DNA of 64,000 nt, from positions 167,347 through 231,346 of the forward strand of contig NZ_MJAJ01000007.1 of assembly GCF_001746365.1 (NCBI RefSeq), read 5' to 3'. The stretch is from Streptomyces sp. LUP30. GTDB taxonomy: Bacteria; Actinomycetota; Actinomycetes; Streptomycetales; Streptomycetaceae. Below the pieces are notes generated by a model. The model did not search any database. It saw only the letters and a list, made by a program, of their open reading frames with translations, and was not told the origin of the DNA. This document shows positions 39,270 to 47,828 of the stretch, one piece after another (the stretch's first letter is position 1; the number at the start of each line of letters is the position of its first letter). The translations under genes and the position numbers were made by a program.

Positions 39270-40634
39270 ATGACCAACCCCGTATGGACGCTGGCGCTGT
39301 GCCTGCTGGCACTCGTCGCCGTGTTCGTCCTGCGCCGGCACGCACCGGTCGCGTTCTGGTGGCTGGTCGGCTATCCGTTCGTCGCGCTTCGCGTGCTCAC
39401 CACCTACCGGGCCACGATGGACGCCTGCGGCCTGACGGTCCCGGCCTCGGCCGTCCGTCGGGCCACGGCCCGGATGATCGGGCGGGAGGCGGCTCCCGTC
39501 CCTCCTCGGCGGTCGCTGCCGTGGCCGACAGGGTCCGGGCTCGTGATGCGGCTGCGCATGGCGACCGGGCAGGCTCCCGAGGACTTCATGGCCTCGGCCG
39601 ACCGGCTGCGCCACGCCTGGGCGGCACACGCTGTGCACATCCGCCCGACCAAGCCGGGCTGGCTCGAACTGCGCTTGATCGGCTGGGACGTGCTCTCCGA
39701 TGTGCAGCCCGCACGGCGGTGGAAGCAGCGCGGGCCGCTCACCCTCCCGCTGGCGCTTCGGGATGACGGACGGTGGCACGTACGGGACTTCCGTGCTGTG
39801 CCGCATGAACTCATCCTCGGAGCGACGCAGTCGGGCAAATCTGTCTACCTGCGGAACCTGGTGTGCGGCCTTGCCCGGCAACGGGTCGTGCTCGTCGGGG
39901 TCGACTGCAAATGGGGAGTCGAACTGGCTCCGTTCGCACCCCGGTTGTCCGCGCTCGCTGACACTCCGGACCGTGCGAACGAACTCCTTGACGTCCTGCT
40001 GGAAGAGATGGAGGCACGGTTCCGTCTCATCGGTCTCTCGTCCGCTGCGGGCCCGGACGCTGTCCTCACCTCGGACGTGTGGGGGCTGCCGGACGCGGTA
40101 AGGCCGGTGCCGGTCGTGGTCGTCGTCGACGAGGTCGCGGAACTCTTCCTCGCCGCGAGCCGCGACGACGAGAAGCGACGCGACGCCATGGTCACCAAGC
40201 TGATCCGGATCGCCCAGCTCGGCCGTGCGGCCGGCATCTACCTCGAAGTGTGCGGGCAGCGCTTCGGCTCCGAACTCGGAAAGGGCGCGACCATGCTCCG
40301 CGCCCAGCTCACCGGCCGCATCTGCCACCGGGTCAATGACGAGTCCTCGGCGAACATGGCGCTCGCCGACATCTCCCCGGAAGCGGCTCTCGCCGCCACC
40401 TCCATCCCGGCCGAACGGCCCGGCGTCGCCATCGTCGGCGACTCCTCCGGCGGCTGGTCCCGCGCCCGCTCACCGCACCTGTCCCTCGACGAGGCGGCGG
40501 CCATCTGCCGCGACACGGCCGCGCTGGTGCCGGAACTGCCCCGCCTCGACTCCTTCCGGTCCGTCGTCGCCGTCGAGTCCTCCAAGGCGCTCACCCCGGC
40601 CGGCGTGCCTACCGCCCGCCCGGTGACCGAGTAG
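39270..40634 (+). CDS. FtsK/SpoIIIE-like DNA transfer protein (Tra)
   Basis: A 454-residue membrane-bound motor that would move double-stranded element DNA into the recipient. Two N-terminal membrane helices (residues 5-20 and 26-45) precede the ATPase domain with Walker A GATQSGKS (184-191) and Walker B VVVVVDE (Asp287, Glu288), and the GQRFGSELGKGATMLRAQLTGRICHRV segment. It belongs to the single-protein conjugation system of AICEs. Confidence 0.92.
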   Translation: MTNPVWTLALCLLALVAVFVLRRHAPVAFWWLVGYPFVALRVLTTYRATMDACGLTVPASAVRRATARMIGREAAPVPPRRSLPWPTGSGLVMRLRMATGQAPEDFMASADRLRHAWAAHAVHIRPTKPGWLELRLIGWDVLSDVQPARRWKQRGPLTLPLALRDDGRWHVRDFRAVPHELILGATQSGKSVYLRNLVCGLARQRVVLVGVDCKWGVELAPFAPRLSALADTPDRANELLDVLLEEMEARFRLIGLSSAAGPDAVLTSDVWGLPDAVRPVPVVVVVDEVAELFLAASRDDEKRRDAMVTKLIRIAQLGRAAGIYLEVCGQRFGSELGKGATMLRAQLTGRICHRVNDESSANMALADISPEAALAATSIPAERPGVAIVGDSSGGWSRARSPHLSLDEAAAICRDTAALVPELPRLDSFRSVVAVESSKALTPAGVPTARPVTE

Positions 40635-40721
40635 CCGCACCACCCTCCCCACGGTCGGCGTGACCGCCTCACGCCAACTCCCTACCCCTCCCATGCCTCG
40701 AACAGGAAGGAACCCGATCCG

Positions 40722-41423
40722 ATGCGCGCCCAGTTGGCCCGTGTGGACGCCGTGATCGTCCAAGCCGTCATTGCGGGCGCCCTGTCCTTCTCGCACCTTC
40801 ACGACCTCGCCGACGCGGCCGGACAGGGTGGCTGGAAGGCATGGGCCTATCCCGTCTCCGTCGACCTGCTGCTCGTCGCCGCCTGGCGCCGGATGCGCGA
40901 ACAGCAGCACGCCGGCCAACCGGCCGGGGGACCGCGGCTGTGGTTCCTCATCGCCCTGGCCGCATCCCTCGGGGCCAACATCGCCACCGCCGGGCTCCTC
41001 GACCTGGACGACGTCCCGGCGTCGCTCCGCGTCGTGGTGGCCGGCTGGCCCGCCGTCGCGTTCTTCGGCGGAACCCTCCTCGCCCACACACCACGCATCG
41101 TCGACTCGCTGCCGGTCGCCGCGATCCCCGAGACGGACGGTGAACCGGACCCCGTCCCGACGGTGGTCGACGCCCCCGACCGTGACGCGCTTCCGGCACC
41201 GGCCGCCGAGCCGGACCCCCACACGGAGTCGCCCACAACGTCCGCGCCGGTCGCGGCTCCCGCAGCCCCGGCAGTCACCTTGCCGCCCGCCCTCATCGAC
41301 CGCGCCCAAGCCCTGGCCGAGCAACACCGTGCCACGACCGGCCTCGTCGCCGACCCCGACGACGTCCGCGCCCGGCTCGGCCTGCCTCCGTCCATGACGG
41401 CCTCTGTCGCCGCTCACCTCTGA
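40722..41423 (+). CDS. DUF2637 membrane protein
   Basis: A 233-residue protein with about four membrane helices in the first 130 residues (VIVQAVIAGALSFSHLHDLA, AYPVSVDLLLVAAW, LWFLIALAASLGANIATAGLL, WPAVAFFGGTLLAH), then an Ala/Pro-rich linker and a small helical tail (RAQALAEQHRATTG, VRARLGLPP). DUF2637 proteins accompany transfer genes in AICEs and may assist plasmid spread in the mycelium. Its ATG has AGGAAGG upstream. Confidence 0.87.
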   Translation: MRAQLARVDAVIVQAVIAGALSFSHLHDLADAAGQGGWKAWAYPVSVDLLLVAAWRRMREQQHAGQPAGGPRLWFLIALAASLGANIATAGLLDLDDVPASLRVVVAGWPAVAFFGGTLLAHTPRIVDSLPVAAIPETDGEPDPVPTVVDAPDRDALPAPAAEPDPHTESPTTSAPVAAPAAPAVTLPPALIDRAQALAEQHRATTGLVADPDDVRARLGLPPSMTASVAAHL

Positions 41424-41438
41424 GAAGGGACGAACACC

Positions 41439-41618
41439 GTGAACCCGCGTTTCCGCAACGTCCGCCGCATCGGCCCGGTACAGGTCGCCTCGTACATCGC
41501 CCGCGGCCGTAACCGCCACCTGGCGGCCTGCACTGCACCCCGCTGCGACTTCTCCACCGAGTACGACAGCCGCGCCGCCGCCGAACTCGCCGCCCGCACC
41601 CACCGCTGCAAGGCCTGA
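41439..41618 (+). CDS. Small mobile-element transfer protein
   Basis: A 59-residue basic protein: FRNVRRIGPVQVASYIARG, then AACTAPRCDFSTEYDS and ending HRCKA. Three Cys suggest a small zinc site. Typical tiny gene between DUF2637 and Spd genes in these elements. GTG start. Confidence 0.8.
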   Translation: MNPRFRNVRRIGPVQVASYIARGRNRHLAACTAPRCDFSTEYDSRAAAELAARTHRCKA

Positions 41619-41633
41619 CAGGAGACCGCTGCC

Positions 41634-41789
41634 ATGACCGTCCCGCTCTGGTTCGCCGTGCTCGTCGTCGCCGTCCTCGGCATCCAGCTCGCCCGCCCGC
41701 CGTGGTGGCTGGTCGCCCTGCTCCTCCTCGGCGGCTACCTCGTCGCCAACAGCGTCCTCGCCCCCGCCGTCGCCACGCTCCTCGACTGA
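41634..41789 (+). CDS. Small Spd-like membrane protein
   Basis: A 51-residue, almost wholly hydrophobic protein with two helices (LWFAVLVVAVLGIQLA and WWLVALLLLGGYLVANSVL). ATG 41634 follows GGAGACC. Its place in the operon suggests a spread (Spd) function. Confidence 0.75.
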   Translation: MTVPLWFAVLVVAVLGIQLARPPWWLVALLLLGGYLVANSVLAPAVATLLD

Positions 41790-41808
41790 CCACCGAAGGG
41801 ACCGCCCC

Positions 41809-42162
41809 GTGTTCACCCCCAAGTACCCCCGCCCGGACACCGCACCGATCCCCACCAGCACGCCCACGACGACCTACGCCTCGTCGGCCTGCCAGCCCGC
41901 CGCCTACGCGCCCGCCCCGGTACAGGCGGCTCCCGTCTCCAACCGGCCGACGGTCCAACTCGCCCCGGGCAGCGTGTTCACCCTCGCCGCCGGCGGGGGA
42001 GCCCTGGTCCTGGTTGTCGGCGCTGTCCTGGTCTCCATGCTCCTCGCCGTGGCCATCACCGCCGCTTCCGTGGCCATCTGCGCCGTCGTCATCCGCTCGA
42101 TCCTCAGAGCGACTGCCGCTGACCTCATCTGCGCAGCATCCCGGCCTACCCACGCTGTCTAG
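41809..42162 (+). CDS. SpdD-like membrane protein
   Basis: A 117-residue protein with a Pro/Thr-rich N-terminal half and a long hydrophobic segment (LVLVVGAVLVSMLLAVAITAASVAICAVVI, about 71-100). This is the layout of SpdD/SpdB2 proteins for intramycelial spread. GTG start after AAGGGA. Confidence 0.78.
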   Translation: MFTPKYPRPDTAPIPTSTPTTTYASSACQPAAYAPAPVQAAPVSNRPTVQLAPGSVFTLAAGGGALVLVVGAVLVSMLLAVAITAASVAICAVVIRSILRATAADLICAASRPTHAV

Positions 42163-42172
42163 CCCCCTATGC
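42157..42172 (+). promoter_or_regulatory. Degenerate GTCTAG-CCCC-CTATGC site before rep
   Basis: Left half matches the element's palindromic operator; the right half is imperfect. It overlaps the SpdD stop and lies 50 bp before the rep start. Confidence 0.45.
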
Positions 42173-42222
42173 AGGCCAGGTGTCCGTCCCGAACTTCCGC
42201 CCCTCCAAGGAGGAACCCGCAC

Positions 42223-43569
42223 ATGCGCCCCGAGGCTCCCACCGGAGCCATTCGCCAGTTGGCAGCCCTCGCCCAGCACGGTGACCTCAGCGCCTACGCA
42301 CACCAGGTTCAGCGGCTCGGCGGCTGCGAGCGGCCCGTCCGGATGGAGGGCCACCGCCTCGACGTCCACGCGGCAACCGGCGAAATCGTTCGCGAAGTCG
42401 TCGACCGCGACCTTCCCGCCGGACAACTCCTCATCCGCTGCAACAACCGCCGCGCGACCCGCTGTGCCGCCTGCGCCGAGGTCTACCGCAAGGACACGTA
42501 CCACCTCGTCACGGCTGGCCTGAGCGGCGGCAAGGGGATCGACCCGGCTGTCGCCCAACACCCCCGCGTCTTCGCCACCTTCACCGCCCCGTCCTTTGGC
42601 CCCGTCCACAATCGGCCGGGCGGCGGTCGCTGCCGCTGCGGACGCCTCCACCCGGACGACGACCCCGCCCTCGGAACCCCGCTGAACCCGGAGCGCTACG
42701 ACTACCGCGACGCCGTCCTCTGGAACGCGCACGCCGGTGCCCTCTGGGCCCGCTTCACCACCTACCTGCGCCAACAGATCGCCTCCCGCGCGGACATCAC
42801 CCGTTCCGAACTGCGCCACTGCCTCAAGCTCTCCTACGCCAAGGTCGCCGAGTACCAGCGACGCGGAGCCGTGCACTTCCATGCCGTGATCCGCCTCGAC
42901 GGCCCCGAGGGTGCCGAGGACTCCCCGCCCGTCTGGGCCACGACAGAACTCCTCACCGACGCGATCCGCTCGGCCGTCCAGCTCGCCGAGACCCCCGGAC
43001 CGATCCTCGACGACCGCACCCACACCTTCCGCTTCGGCGAACAGCTCGACATCCGCCCCATCCGCTCCGCCGACTTCACCGGAGCCACCGACCTGACCAG
43101 CCGGGCCGTCGCTGCCTACATCGCCAAGTACGCCACCAAGGGAGCGGAAAGCGCGACCGGCACCATCGACCGCCCGATCCGCAACCCCATCACCGATCTC
43201 ATCGGGGCCGACGTCACCAACCACGCCCGACAGATGATCCTCACCTGCTGGCACCTCGGAGGACTGCCAGAACTCGAAGAACTCCGGCTGCGCAAGTGGG
43301 CCCACATGCTCGGCTTCCGCGGCCACTTCTCCACCAAGTCCCGCGCCTACTCCGTCACCCTCGGTGCCCTCCGCCAGGAACGCGCCGACCACAACGAAGC
43401 ACTCACCCGCGAACGCGCGGCCCTGGCCGGCCACCCTCTCCCGGACCCGGACACAGTGCTTGTCCTCTCGCACTGGCGCTTCGCCGGTACCGGCCTCACT
43501 GCCGCAGAAATTCTGTTCGCCGCCTCACGTAACCCTGCGCCCGAGGGAGAAGGAGAAGCGACTCCATGA
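42223..43569 (+). CDS. HUH-type replication initiator (RepSA-like)
   Basis: A 448-residue replication protein for the excised circular form. It has a Cys-rich zinc ribbon (RCNNRRATRCAACAEVY), GGRCRCGRLH, and the HUH metal site His218-Phe-His220 (HFHAVIRLDG), followed by YIAKYATKG with the likely nicking Tyr. Rolling-circle initiation is expected. ATG 42223 has AAGGAGGA. Its stop overlaps the xis start by 4 bp. Confidence 0.9.
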   Translation: MRPEAPTGAIRQLAALAQHGDLSAYAHQVQRLGGCERPVRMEGHRLDVHAATGEIVREVVDRDLPAGQLLIRCNNRRATRCAACAEVYRKDTYHLVTAGLSGGKGIDPAVAQHPRVFATFTAPSFGPVHNRPGGGRCRCGRLHPDDDPALGTPLNPERYDYRDAVLWNAHAGALWARFTTYLRQQIASRADITRSELRHCLKLSYAKVAEYQRRGAVHFHAVIRLDGPEGAEDSPPVWATTELLTDAIRSAVQLAETPGPILDDRTHTFRFGEQLDIRPIRSADFTGATDLTSRAVAAYIAKYATKGAESATGTIDRPIRNPITDLIGADVTNHARQMILTCWHLGGLPELEELRLRKWAHMLGFRGHFSTKSRAYSVTLGALRQERADHNEALTRERAALAGHPLPDPDTVLVLSHWRFAGTGLTAAEILFAASRNPAPEGEGEATP

Positions 43570-43772
43570 CCACGGCCACGCTTCACCGCAAGTGGCACAC
43601 GACGGCTGAGGTCGCCGAGATGCTCGGCTTCAGCCTGTCCAAGACGAAGATGCTCGTCCTCACCGGCGAGATCCGTTCCGTCAAGATCGGCCGCAACCGC
43701 CGCATCCTCCCGGCCTGGGTGGACGACTACGTGAACCGCTACGCCGACGAATCCGAAAGGTGGTCCGCGTGA
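43566..43772 (+). CDS. xis: Excisionase (Xis)
   Basis: A 68-residue MerR-like winged-helix protein: WHTTAEVAEMLGFSLSKTKMLVLTGEIRSVKIGRNRRILPAWVDDYV. It would bind att sites and steer the integrase towards excision. It is coupled to rep upstream (ATGA) and int downstream (GTGA). Confidence 0.9.
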   Translation: MTTATLHRKWHTTAEVAEMLGFSLSKTKMLVLTGEIRSVKIGRNRRILPAWVDDYVNRYADESERWSA

Positions 43773-45085
43773 GCGGCAAGCGAGGCAATGGCGAAGGATC
43801 GATCTACATCTACCGGAACGGCTACGCGGCCTACGCCTGGGTCACCACCCCGGAGGGCAACCGCAAGCGGAAGTACGTCTATGGACCGACCCGCAAAGAC
43901 GTCCATGAGAAGTGGCTCAAGCTCCACAACGAAGCCAAGAAGGGGTCGGTCGCGACCAACACACCGACCCTCGCGCAGTACCTCGCGTACTGGCTCAAGG
44001 AAGTCGTGGAGCCCAACCTCCGGCCGCTGACCGCCGCCACCTACGAGACGACCGTACGCCTCTACATCGTGCCGCTCCTCGGCTCAAAGAGGCTGGACCG
44101 GCTGACCGTTCAGGACATGCGGAGCTGGCTCAACAAGCTCGCCGACACCTGCCAGTGCTGCGCCCAGGGCAAGGACGCCAAGCGGCCCGAGGAGAGTTGG
44201 CGGTGCTGCGCCAAGGGGGAGTGCTGCCGACAGACCCTCTCGAAGCGCTCGGTCAACGACGCCCGGACGATCCTCCGCAGCGCGCTGACCAACGCCATGG
44301 TCGAGGAGCGCATCTCGAAGAACGTCGCCCAGCTCGTCAAGGTCCAGCGGGCCCGGCGTAAGCGGCCCGAGCCCTGGTCGGTCGAGGAGGCATGCAGCTT
44401 CCTGGAGAACGCTCAGCTCTGGCGCGACTACCTGTACTGCGCCTACTCGCTGATCCTCGTCCTGGGCCTGCGCAAGGGGGAGGTGCTCGGCCTCACCTGG
44501 TCGGACGTGAACCTTGACACGGGGGAGCTGCACATCCGTCATCAGCTTCAGCGGGTCCGCCGGCGTCTCCTGCACACTGACACGGCCAAGACGGAGGCTT
44601 CTGAGGCGGTGCTCCCGCTGCCGGACATCTGCCTGACCGCCCTCCGCCTCCGGCAGAAGGAACAGCAGGCGGCGAAGGAGCGGGCCGAGGATCTCTGGAC
44701 CGAATCGGACATGGTCTTCACCACCCGCTACGGCACCCCGGTCGAGCCGAGGAACTTCACCCGCGAGTTCGACCGCCGCTGTGAGCGCGCCGGCGTCCGC
44801 CGTATCCGCGTGCACGACACCCGCCACACCTGCGCCTCGCTCCTGGCCGCGCTCGACGTCCACCCGCGGATCGCGATGCAGATCCTTCGCCACTCCGAGA
44901 TCGCGGTGACGATGGAGGTCTACACCCACGTACCTTCCGCCGATACCCGCCGGGCGCTCCGCAAGCTCGGAAAGGCACTCGGCGGCAGCAAGCAGAAGAA
45001 GGAAGGGAAGGAAAAGAAGGGCAAGCGCAAGCAGCAGAAGAAGGCGGAAGAGCAGGCGGCCAAGGAGGGCCAACCAGAGTCATAG
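43769..45085 (+). CDS. int: Tyrosine integrase
   Basis: A 438-residue site-specific recombinase for tRNA-Pro. An N-terminal arm-binding part precedes a core-binding domain with an inserted Cys-rich loop (TCQCCAQGKD, WRCCAKGECC) and the catalytic domain with Arg235, His349, Arg352, His375 and nucleophile Tyr385 (MEVYTHV). A Lys-rich tail of about 40 residues follows. GTG 43769 is preferred by spacing to GAAAGG and overlap with xis. Arm repeats, a hairpin and attR follow directly. Confidence 0.95.
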   Translation: MSGKRGNGEGSIYIYRNGYAAYAWVTTPEGNRKRKYVYGPTRKDVHEKWLKLHNEAKKGSVATNTPTLAQYLAYWLKEVVEPNLRPLTAATYETTVRLYIVPLLGSKRLDRLTVQDMRSWLNKLADTCQCCAQGKDAKRPEESWRCCAKGECCRQTLSKRSVNDARTILRSALTNAMVEERISKNVAQLVKVQRARRKRPEPWSVEEACSFLENAQLWRDYLYCAYSLILVLGLRKGEVLGLTWSDVNLDTGELHIRHQLQRVRRRLLHTDTAKTEASEAVLPLPDICLTALRLRQKEQQAAKERAEDLWTESDMVFTTRYGTPVEPRNFTREFDRRCERAGVRRIRVHDTRHTCASLLAALDVHPRIAMQILRHSEIAVTMEVYTHVPSADTRRALRKLGKALGGSKQKKEGKEKKGKRKQQKKAEEQAAKEGQPES

Positions 45086-45090
45086 CGGTT

Positions 45091-45112
45091 GCTGTACTCC
45101 GCTGCTGTACGC
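45091..45112 (+). repeat. Right integrase arm site, GCTGTACTCCGCTGCTGTACGC
   Basis: Two GCTGTAC motifs five bases after the int stop; the counterpart at 24,001-24,022 has the same paired layout. Confidence 0.7.
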
Positions 45113-45116
45113 ACGA

Positions 45117-45152
45117 CAGAGGCCCATTCACGATCACGTGAATGGGCCTCTG
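45117..45152 (+). terminator. 16-bp perfect-stem hairpin after int
   Basis: CAGAGGCCCATTCACG and its complement with an ATCA loop. It lies between converging int and tRNA-Pro and can end both transcripts. Confidence 0.88.
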
Positions 45153-45157
45153 ACCTG

Positions 45158-45202
45158 TGTCGGGGTGGCGGGATTTGAACCCACGACCTCTTCGTCCCGA
45201 AC
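45158..45202 (+). repeat. attR: 45-bp core inside tRNA-Pro
   Basis: Identical to 23,871-23,915. Covers the 3' half of the tRNA from the anticodon loop to the discriminator base. Confidence 0.95.
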
Positions 45203-45233
45203 GAAGCGCGCTGCCAAGCTGCGCTACACCCCG
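45160..45233 (-). tRNA. tRNA-Pro (anticodon CGG)
   Basis: The minus strand gives a full cloverleaf: acceptor CGGGGTG pairing with CACCCCG, D-arm AGCTTGGCAGCGC, anticodon stem CTTCG/CGAAG with loop TTCGGGA (CGG), and T-arm GTGGGTTCAAATCCCGC. CCA is not encoded. It is intact because the element's att core restored the 3' half. Confidence 0.95.
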
Positions 45234-45275
45234 ATGTCGCTGCTTGTCCTGCTTGTCGCGGCGACGTCGTTTACT

Positions 45276-46061
45276 TTAGCCCACTGGTGGCTGGAGACGA
45301 AATCCGGTTTTGATGCGGTGAGTGATCGGGTTCGGGCGGACGTGGTCGAGGGCTACGAGGACGACTGCGAGGGCGTAGAAGGAGAGCCCGAGCAGGAGGG
45401 CGTTGGCCAGGGTGTGCCTGTAGCCGTGGGCCTCGACGTCGAGGAACGGGTAGAGATACCGGCCTGGGGTGCCCGCGGTGATGAGCTGGGCGCGGGCGAG
45501 GGTGAAGGCCAGGTAGGCGACCGGATAGAGCATCCAGGTCGCGGCCCGGCGTAGCCGCATGCGACCCGGCGCCGTCAGGAGCAGCCAGTCCAGGACAGCG
45601 GCCACCGGTGTCAGCGTGTGGAGGAGGTGACCGGCGACCGCGTGCCAGCCCGTGGGGGCGGTGTTGGTGCTGGTGACCGAGAAGGGGACGGAGGCGTCGG
45701 CCAGGAGCAGGTGGTACACCAGGCCGGTGATCGCGACGTACAGCAGCGCGGCCCCCGTCAGGGCCGCGGGGAGCGGTCGGCGGGCGGTCCATGCGCGGCG
45801 GGCGGACAGCAGGGTGACCAGGGCCAGCAGGATGTTGCTCTGGATCGCGAAGTGACTCAGGACCCGCAGCGGACTGCCGAGCAGGAAGGCGAGGGTCACG
45901 CCGGCCGCCGCGGTGCCTGCCAGCAGCAGGCGGAGGGCGGCGGCCAGTGGGCGGCGCACGGGGGTCACCACCGCTGAGGCGGGGACGGAGGAGAGGAGGA
46001 GCGCGTGGGTCCGCGGAATCCTAGGCAGATCCGGGATGTCCCTGGGTATCGGCGCGGTCAT
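45276..46061 (-). CDS. Pr6Pr family membrane protein
   Basis: A 261-residue protein with about six membrane helices ([88 protein letters not shown]). The FxIQSNIL and HxLTPVxxxLDWLL motifs mark the Pr6Pr/FAR-17a-like family. Function unknown. It is the first core gene right of the element. Confidence 0.8.
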   Translation of the reverse strand: MTAPIPRDIPDLPRIPRTHALLLSSVPASAVVTPVRRPLAAALRLLLAGTAAAGVTLAFLLGSPLRVLSHFAIQSNILLALVTLLSARRAWTARRPLPAALTGAALLYVAITGLVYHLLLADASVPFSVTSTNTAPTGWHAVAGHLLHTLTPVAAVLDWLLLTAPGRMRLRRAATWMLYPVAYLAFTLARAQLITAGTPGRYLYPFLDVEAHGYRHTLANALLLGLSFYALAVVLVALDHVRPNPITHRIKTGFRLQPPVG

Positions 46062-46159
46062 GCCCTCACGCTAGGCAAGGGGGACGAAACGGGCGATACG
46101 GGTGGGCTGTTCGAGGGACGCCCCGCCCTGGGGTCCTGGTGCGGCCTTCGCCTTCGCTC

Positions 46160-47086
46160 CTACTGCTTCTCCACCAGCGTGAGCAGCGTCACCTCCGGCG
46201 GGCAGGCGAACCTGATCGGGGTGTAGCGGCTCGCGCCGCAGCCTGCCGAGACGTGCAGGTAGGAGGTGCGTCCGTCCGCCGTGTGCGTCGACAGGCCCTT
46301 CACGCGGTCGGTGTCCAGGTCGCAGTTGGTGACCAGGGCTCCGTAGAAGGGGATGCACACCTGGCCGCCGTGGGTGTGTCCGGCCAGGATCAGGGGGTAG
46401 CCGTCGGCCGCGAACGGGTCCAGGGCCCGCAGGTACGGGGCGTGCACCACGCCCATGGAGAAGTCGGCCGACGCCGACGGGCCGCCGGCCACGCGGGCGT
46501 AGCGGTCGCGCTTGATGTGCGGGTCGTCCAGGCCCGTCAGCTCCACCGACGCGCCCTCGATCTTCAGCACGCCCCGGGTGTTCGTCAGGTTCAGCCAGCC
46601 CGCCGCGTCGAAACCGTCCCGCAGGTCCTCCCACGGGTTGTGGACGACGTTCGTCGCGGGCGGGTTGCCGTTCAGGCCGTGGCGGCCCTGCGTCTTCTCG
46701 AGGAGATAGCGGGCGGGATTGCGCAGCTTCGGGCCGTAGTAGTCGTTCGAGCCGAAGACGTACGCGCCCGGGAACTCCATCAGGGGGCCCAGCGCGTCCA
46801 GGGTCTCCGGGACGCCCTCGGGGTCGGACAGGTTGTCGCCCGTGTTGATCACGAAGTCGGGGCGCAGACCGGCCAGCGAGCGCAGCCAGCGCTGCTTCTT
46901 GCGCTGACCGCCGACCATGTGGATGTCGGAGACGTGCAGCACACGCAGTGGACGCATCCCGGCAGGCAGGACGGGGACGGTGACCCGTCGGAGGCGGAAG
47001 GAGCGGGCTTCGAAACCCGCCGCGTACGCCAGACCGGCGGCGCCGGCCGCAGCAATGGACAGAGGTACTCCGTATCGCGCGCGCAT
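46160..47086 (-). CDS. Metallophosphoesterase
   Basis: A 308-residue calcineurin-like phosphoesterase anchored by an N-terminal hydrophobic segment. The metal-ligand motifs are all present: VLHVSDIHMVGG, INTGDNLSD, GSNDYYG (Asn-Asp in place of GNH[ED]), and ILAGHTHGGQ. It probably acts on phosphomonoesters or diesters near the membrane. ATG 47086 sits close to the divergent YqeY gene. Confidence 0.88.
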   Translation of the reverse strand: MRARYGVPLSIAAAGAAGLAYAAGFEARSFRLRRVTVPVLPAGMRPLRVLHVSDIHMVGGQRKKQRWLRSLAGLRPDFVINTGDNLSDPEGVPETLDALGPLMEFPGAYVFGSNDYYGPKLRNPARYLLEKTQGRHGLNGNPPATNVVHNPWEDLRDGFDAAGWLNLTNTRGVLKIEGASVELTGLDDPHIKRDRYARVAGGPSASADFSMGVVHAPYLRALDPFAADGYPLILAGHTHGGQVCIPFYGALVTNCDLDTDRVKGLSTHTADGRTSYLHVSAGCGASRYTPIRFACPPEVTLLTLVEKQ

Positions 47087-47180
47087 ACGTCCATCGTGTC
47101 AGACGCCGCCAACCCCCTTTGCCTCGCCGCCCCTTAAATCGGCGGGCGTGCGGACGTCCGCACCTGCGACAATCAGACCC

Positions 47181-47645
47181 ATGACCACGCTCAAGTCGAA
47201 GCTGCACGAAGACCTCAACGCCGCGATCAAGGAGCGCGACGAGCTCCGCTCCTCGACCCTCCGGCTGACGCTCGCCGCGATCACCAAGGAAGAGGTCGCG
47301 GGCAAGCAGAAGCGCGAGCTCTCCGACGACGAGGTCCTGAAGGTGATCACCAAGGAGGCGAAGAAGCGGCGTGAGGCCGCGGACGCCTTCGCGCAGGGTG
47401 GTCGCGCCGAGTCGGCCGAGCGGGAGAAGGCGGAGGGCGAGCTCCTCGCCACGTACCTGCCCAAGCAGCTCAGCGACGAGGAGCTGGACGGCATCGTCGC
47501 CCAGGCCGTCTCGGAGGCGAAGGCGGGCGGCGCCGAGGGGCCGCGGGCCATGGGCGCCGTCATGAAGATCGTGAACCCCAAGGTGGCCGGTCTGGCGGAG
47601 GGCGGCCGGGTCGCCGCCGCCGTCAAGAAGCACCTCGCGGGCTGA
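47181..47645 (+). CDS. GatB/YqeY domain protein
   Basis: A 154-residue protein: KLHEDLNAAIKERDELRSSTLRL, EVAGKQKRELSDDEVLKVI, LPKQLSDEELDGIV and MGAVMKIVNPKVAGLAEGG. It matches YqeY, related to the tail of the GatB amidotransferase subunit, and may bind tRNA. Divergent from the phosphoesterase gene. Confidence 0.92.
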   Translation: MTTLKSKLHEDLNAAIKERDELRSSTLRLTLAAITKEEVAGKQKRELSDDEVLKVITKEAKKRREAADAFAQGGRAESAEREKAEGELLATYLPKQLSDEELDGIVAQAVSEAKAGGAEGPRAMGAVMKIVNPKVAGLAEGGRVAAAVKKHLAG

Positions 47646-47760
47646 CCTCCGCCACGACCCCGCCGCTCCCTGACCCCGGCCGCTCGCTGGCCCCGGCCTC
47701 GCCGGCCACGGCGTCGCGTCTCATGGCGTGGCGTAAGCCGAACGGAACGACGAACGACGA

Positions 47761-47804
47761 ACGGTCCCTGACACCCCCTTCGGAAGGGTGGTGCCAGGGA
47801 CCGT
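47761..47804 (-). terminator. Hairpin between yqeY and the PBP gene
   Basis: Outer arms ACGGTCCCTG / CAGGGACCGT and inner ACCCC..TTCGG..GGGT form a long stem. It lies between convergent genes and can end both. Confidence 0.85.
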
Positions 47805-47828
47805 TCGACTTGCGTGTCGGAGCCGGTG

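Larger units (their letters stand above)
23871..45202 (+). mobile_element. Actinomycete integrative and conjugative element (AICE) in tRNA-Pro
   Basis: Bounded by 45-bp direct repeats, about 21.3 kb. The right half has the standard AICE order: Tra (FtsK-like), DUF2637 and Spd-type membrane proteins, HUH Rep, Xis, Int, then the restored tRNA. The left half is cargo: amyloid-type NLR pair, EACC1-like/caspase pair, TIGR04255 operon, SUKH and XRE genes, and a signalling trio. All backbone genes are intact, so it may still excise and transfer. Confidence 0.93.
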
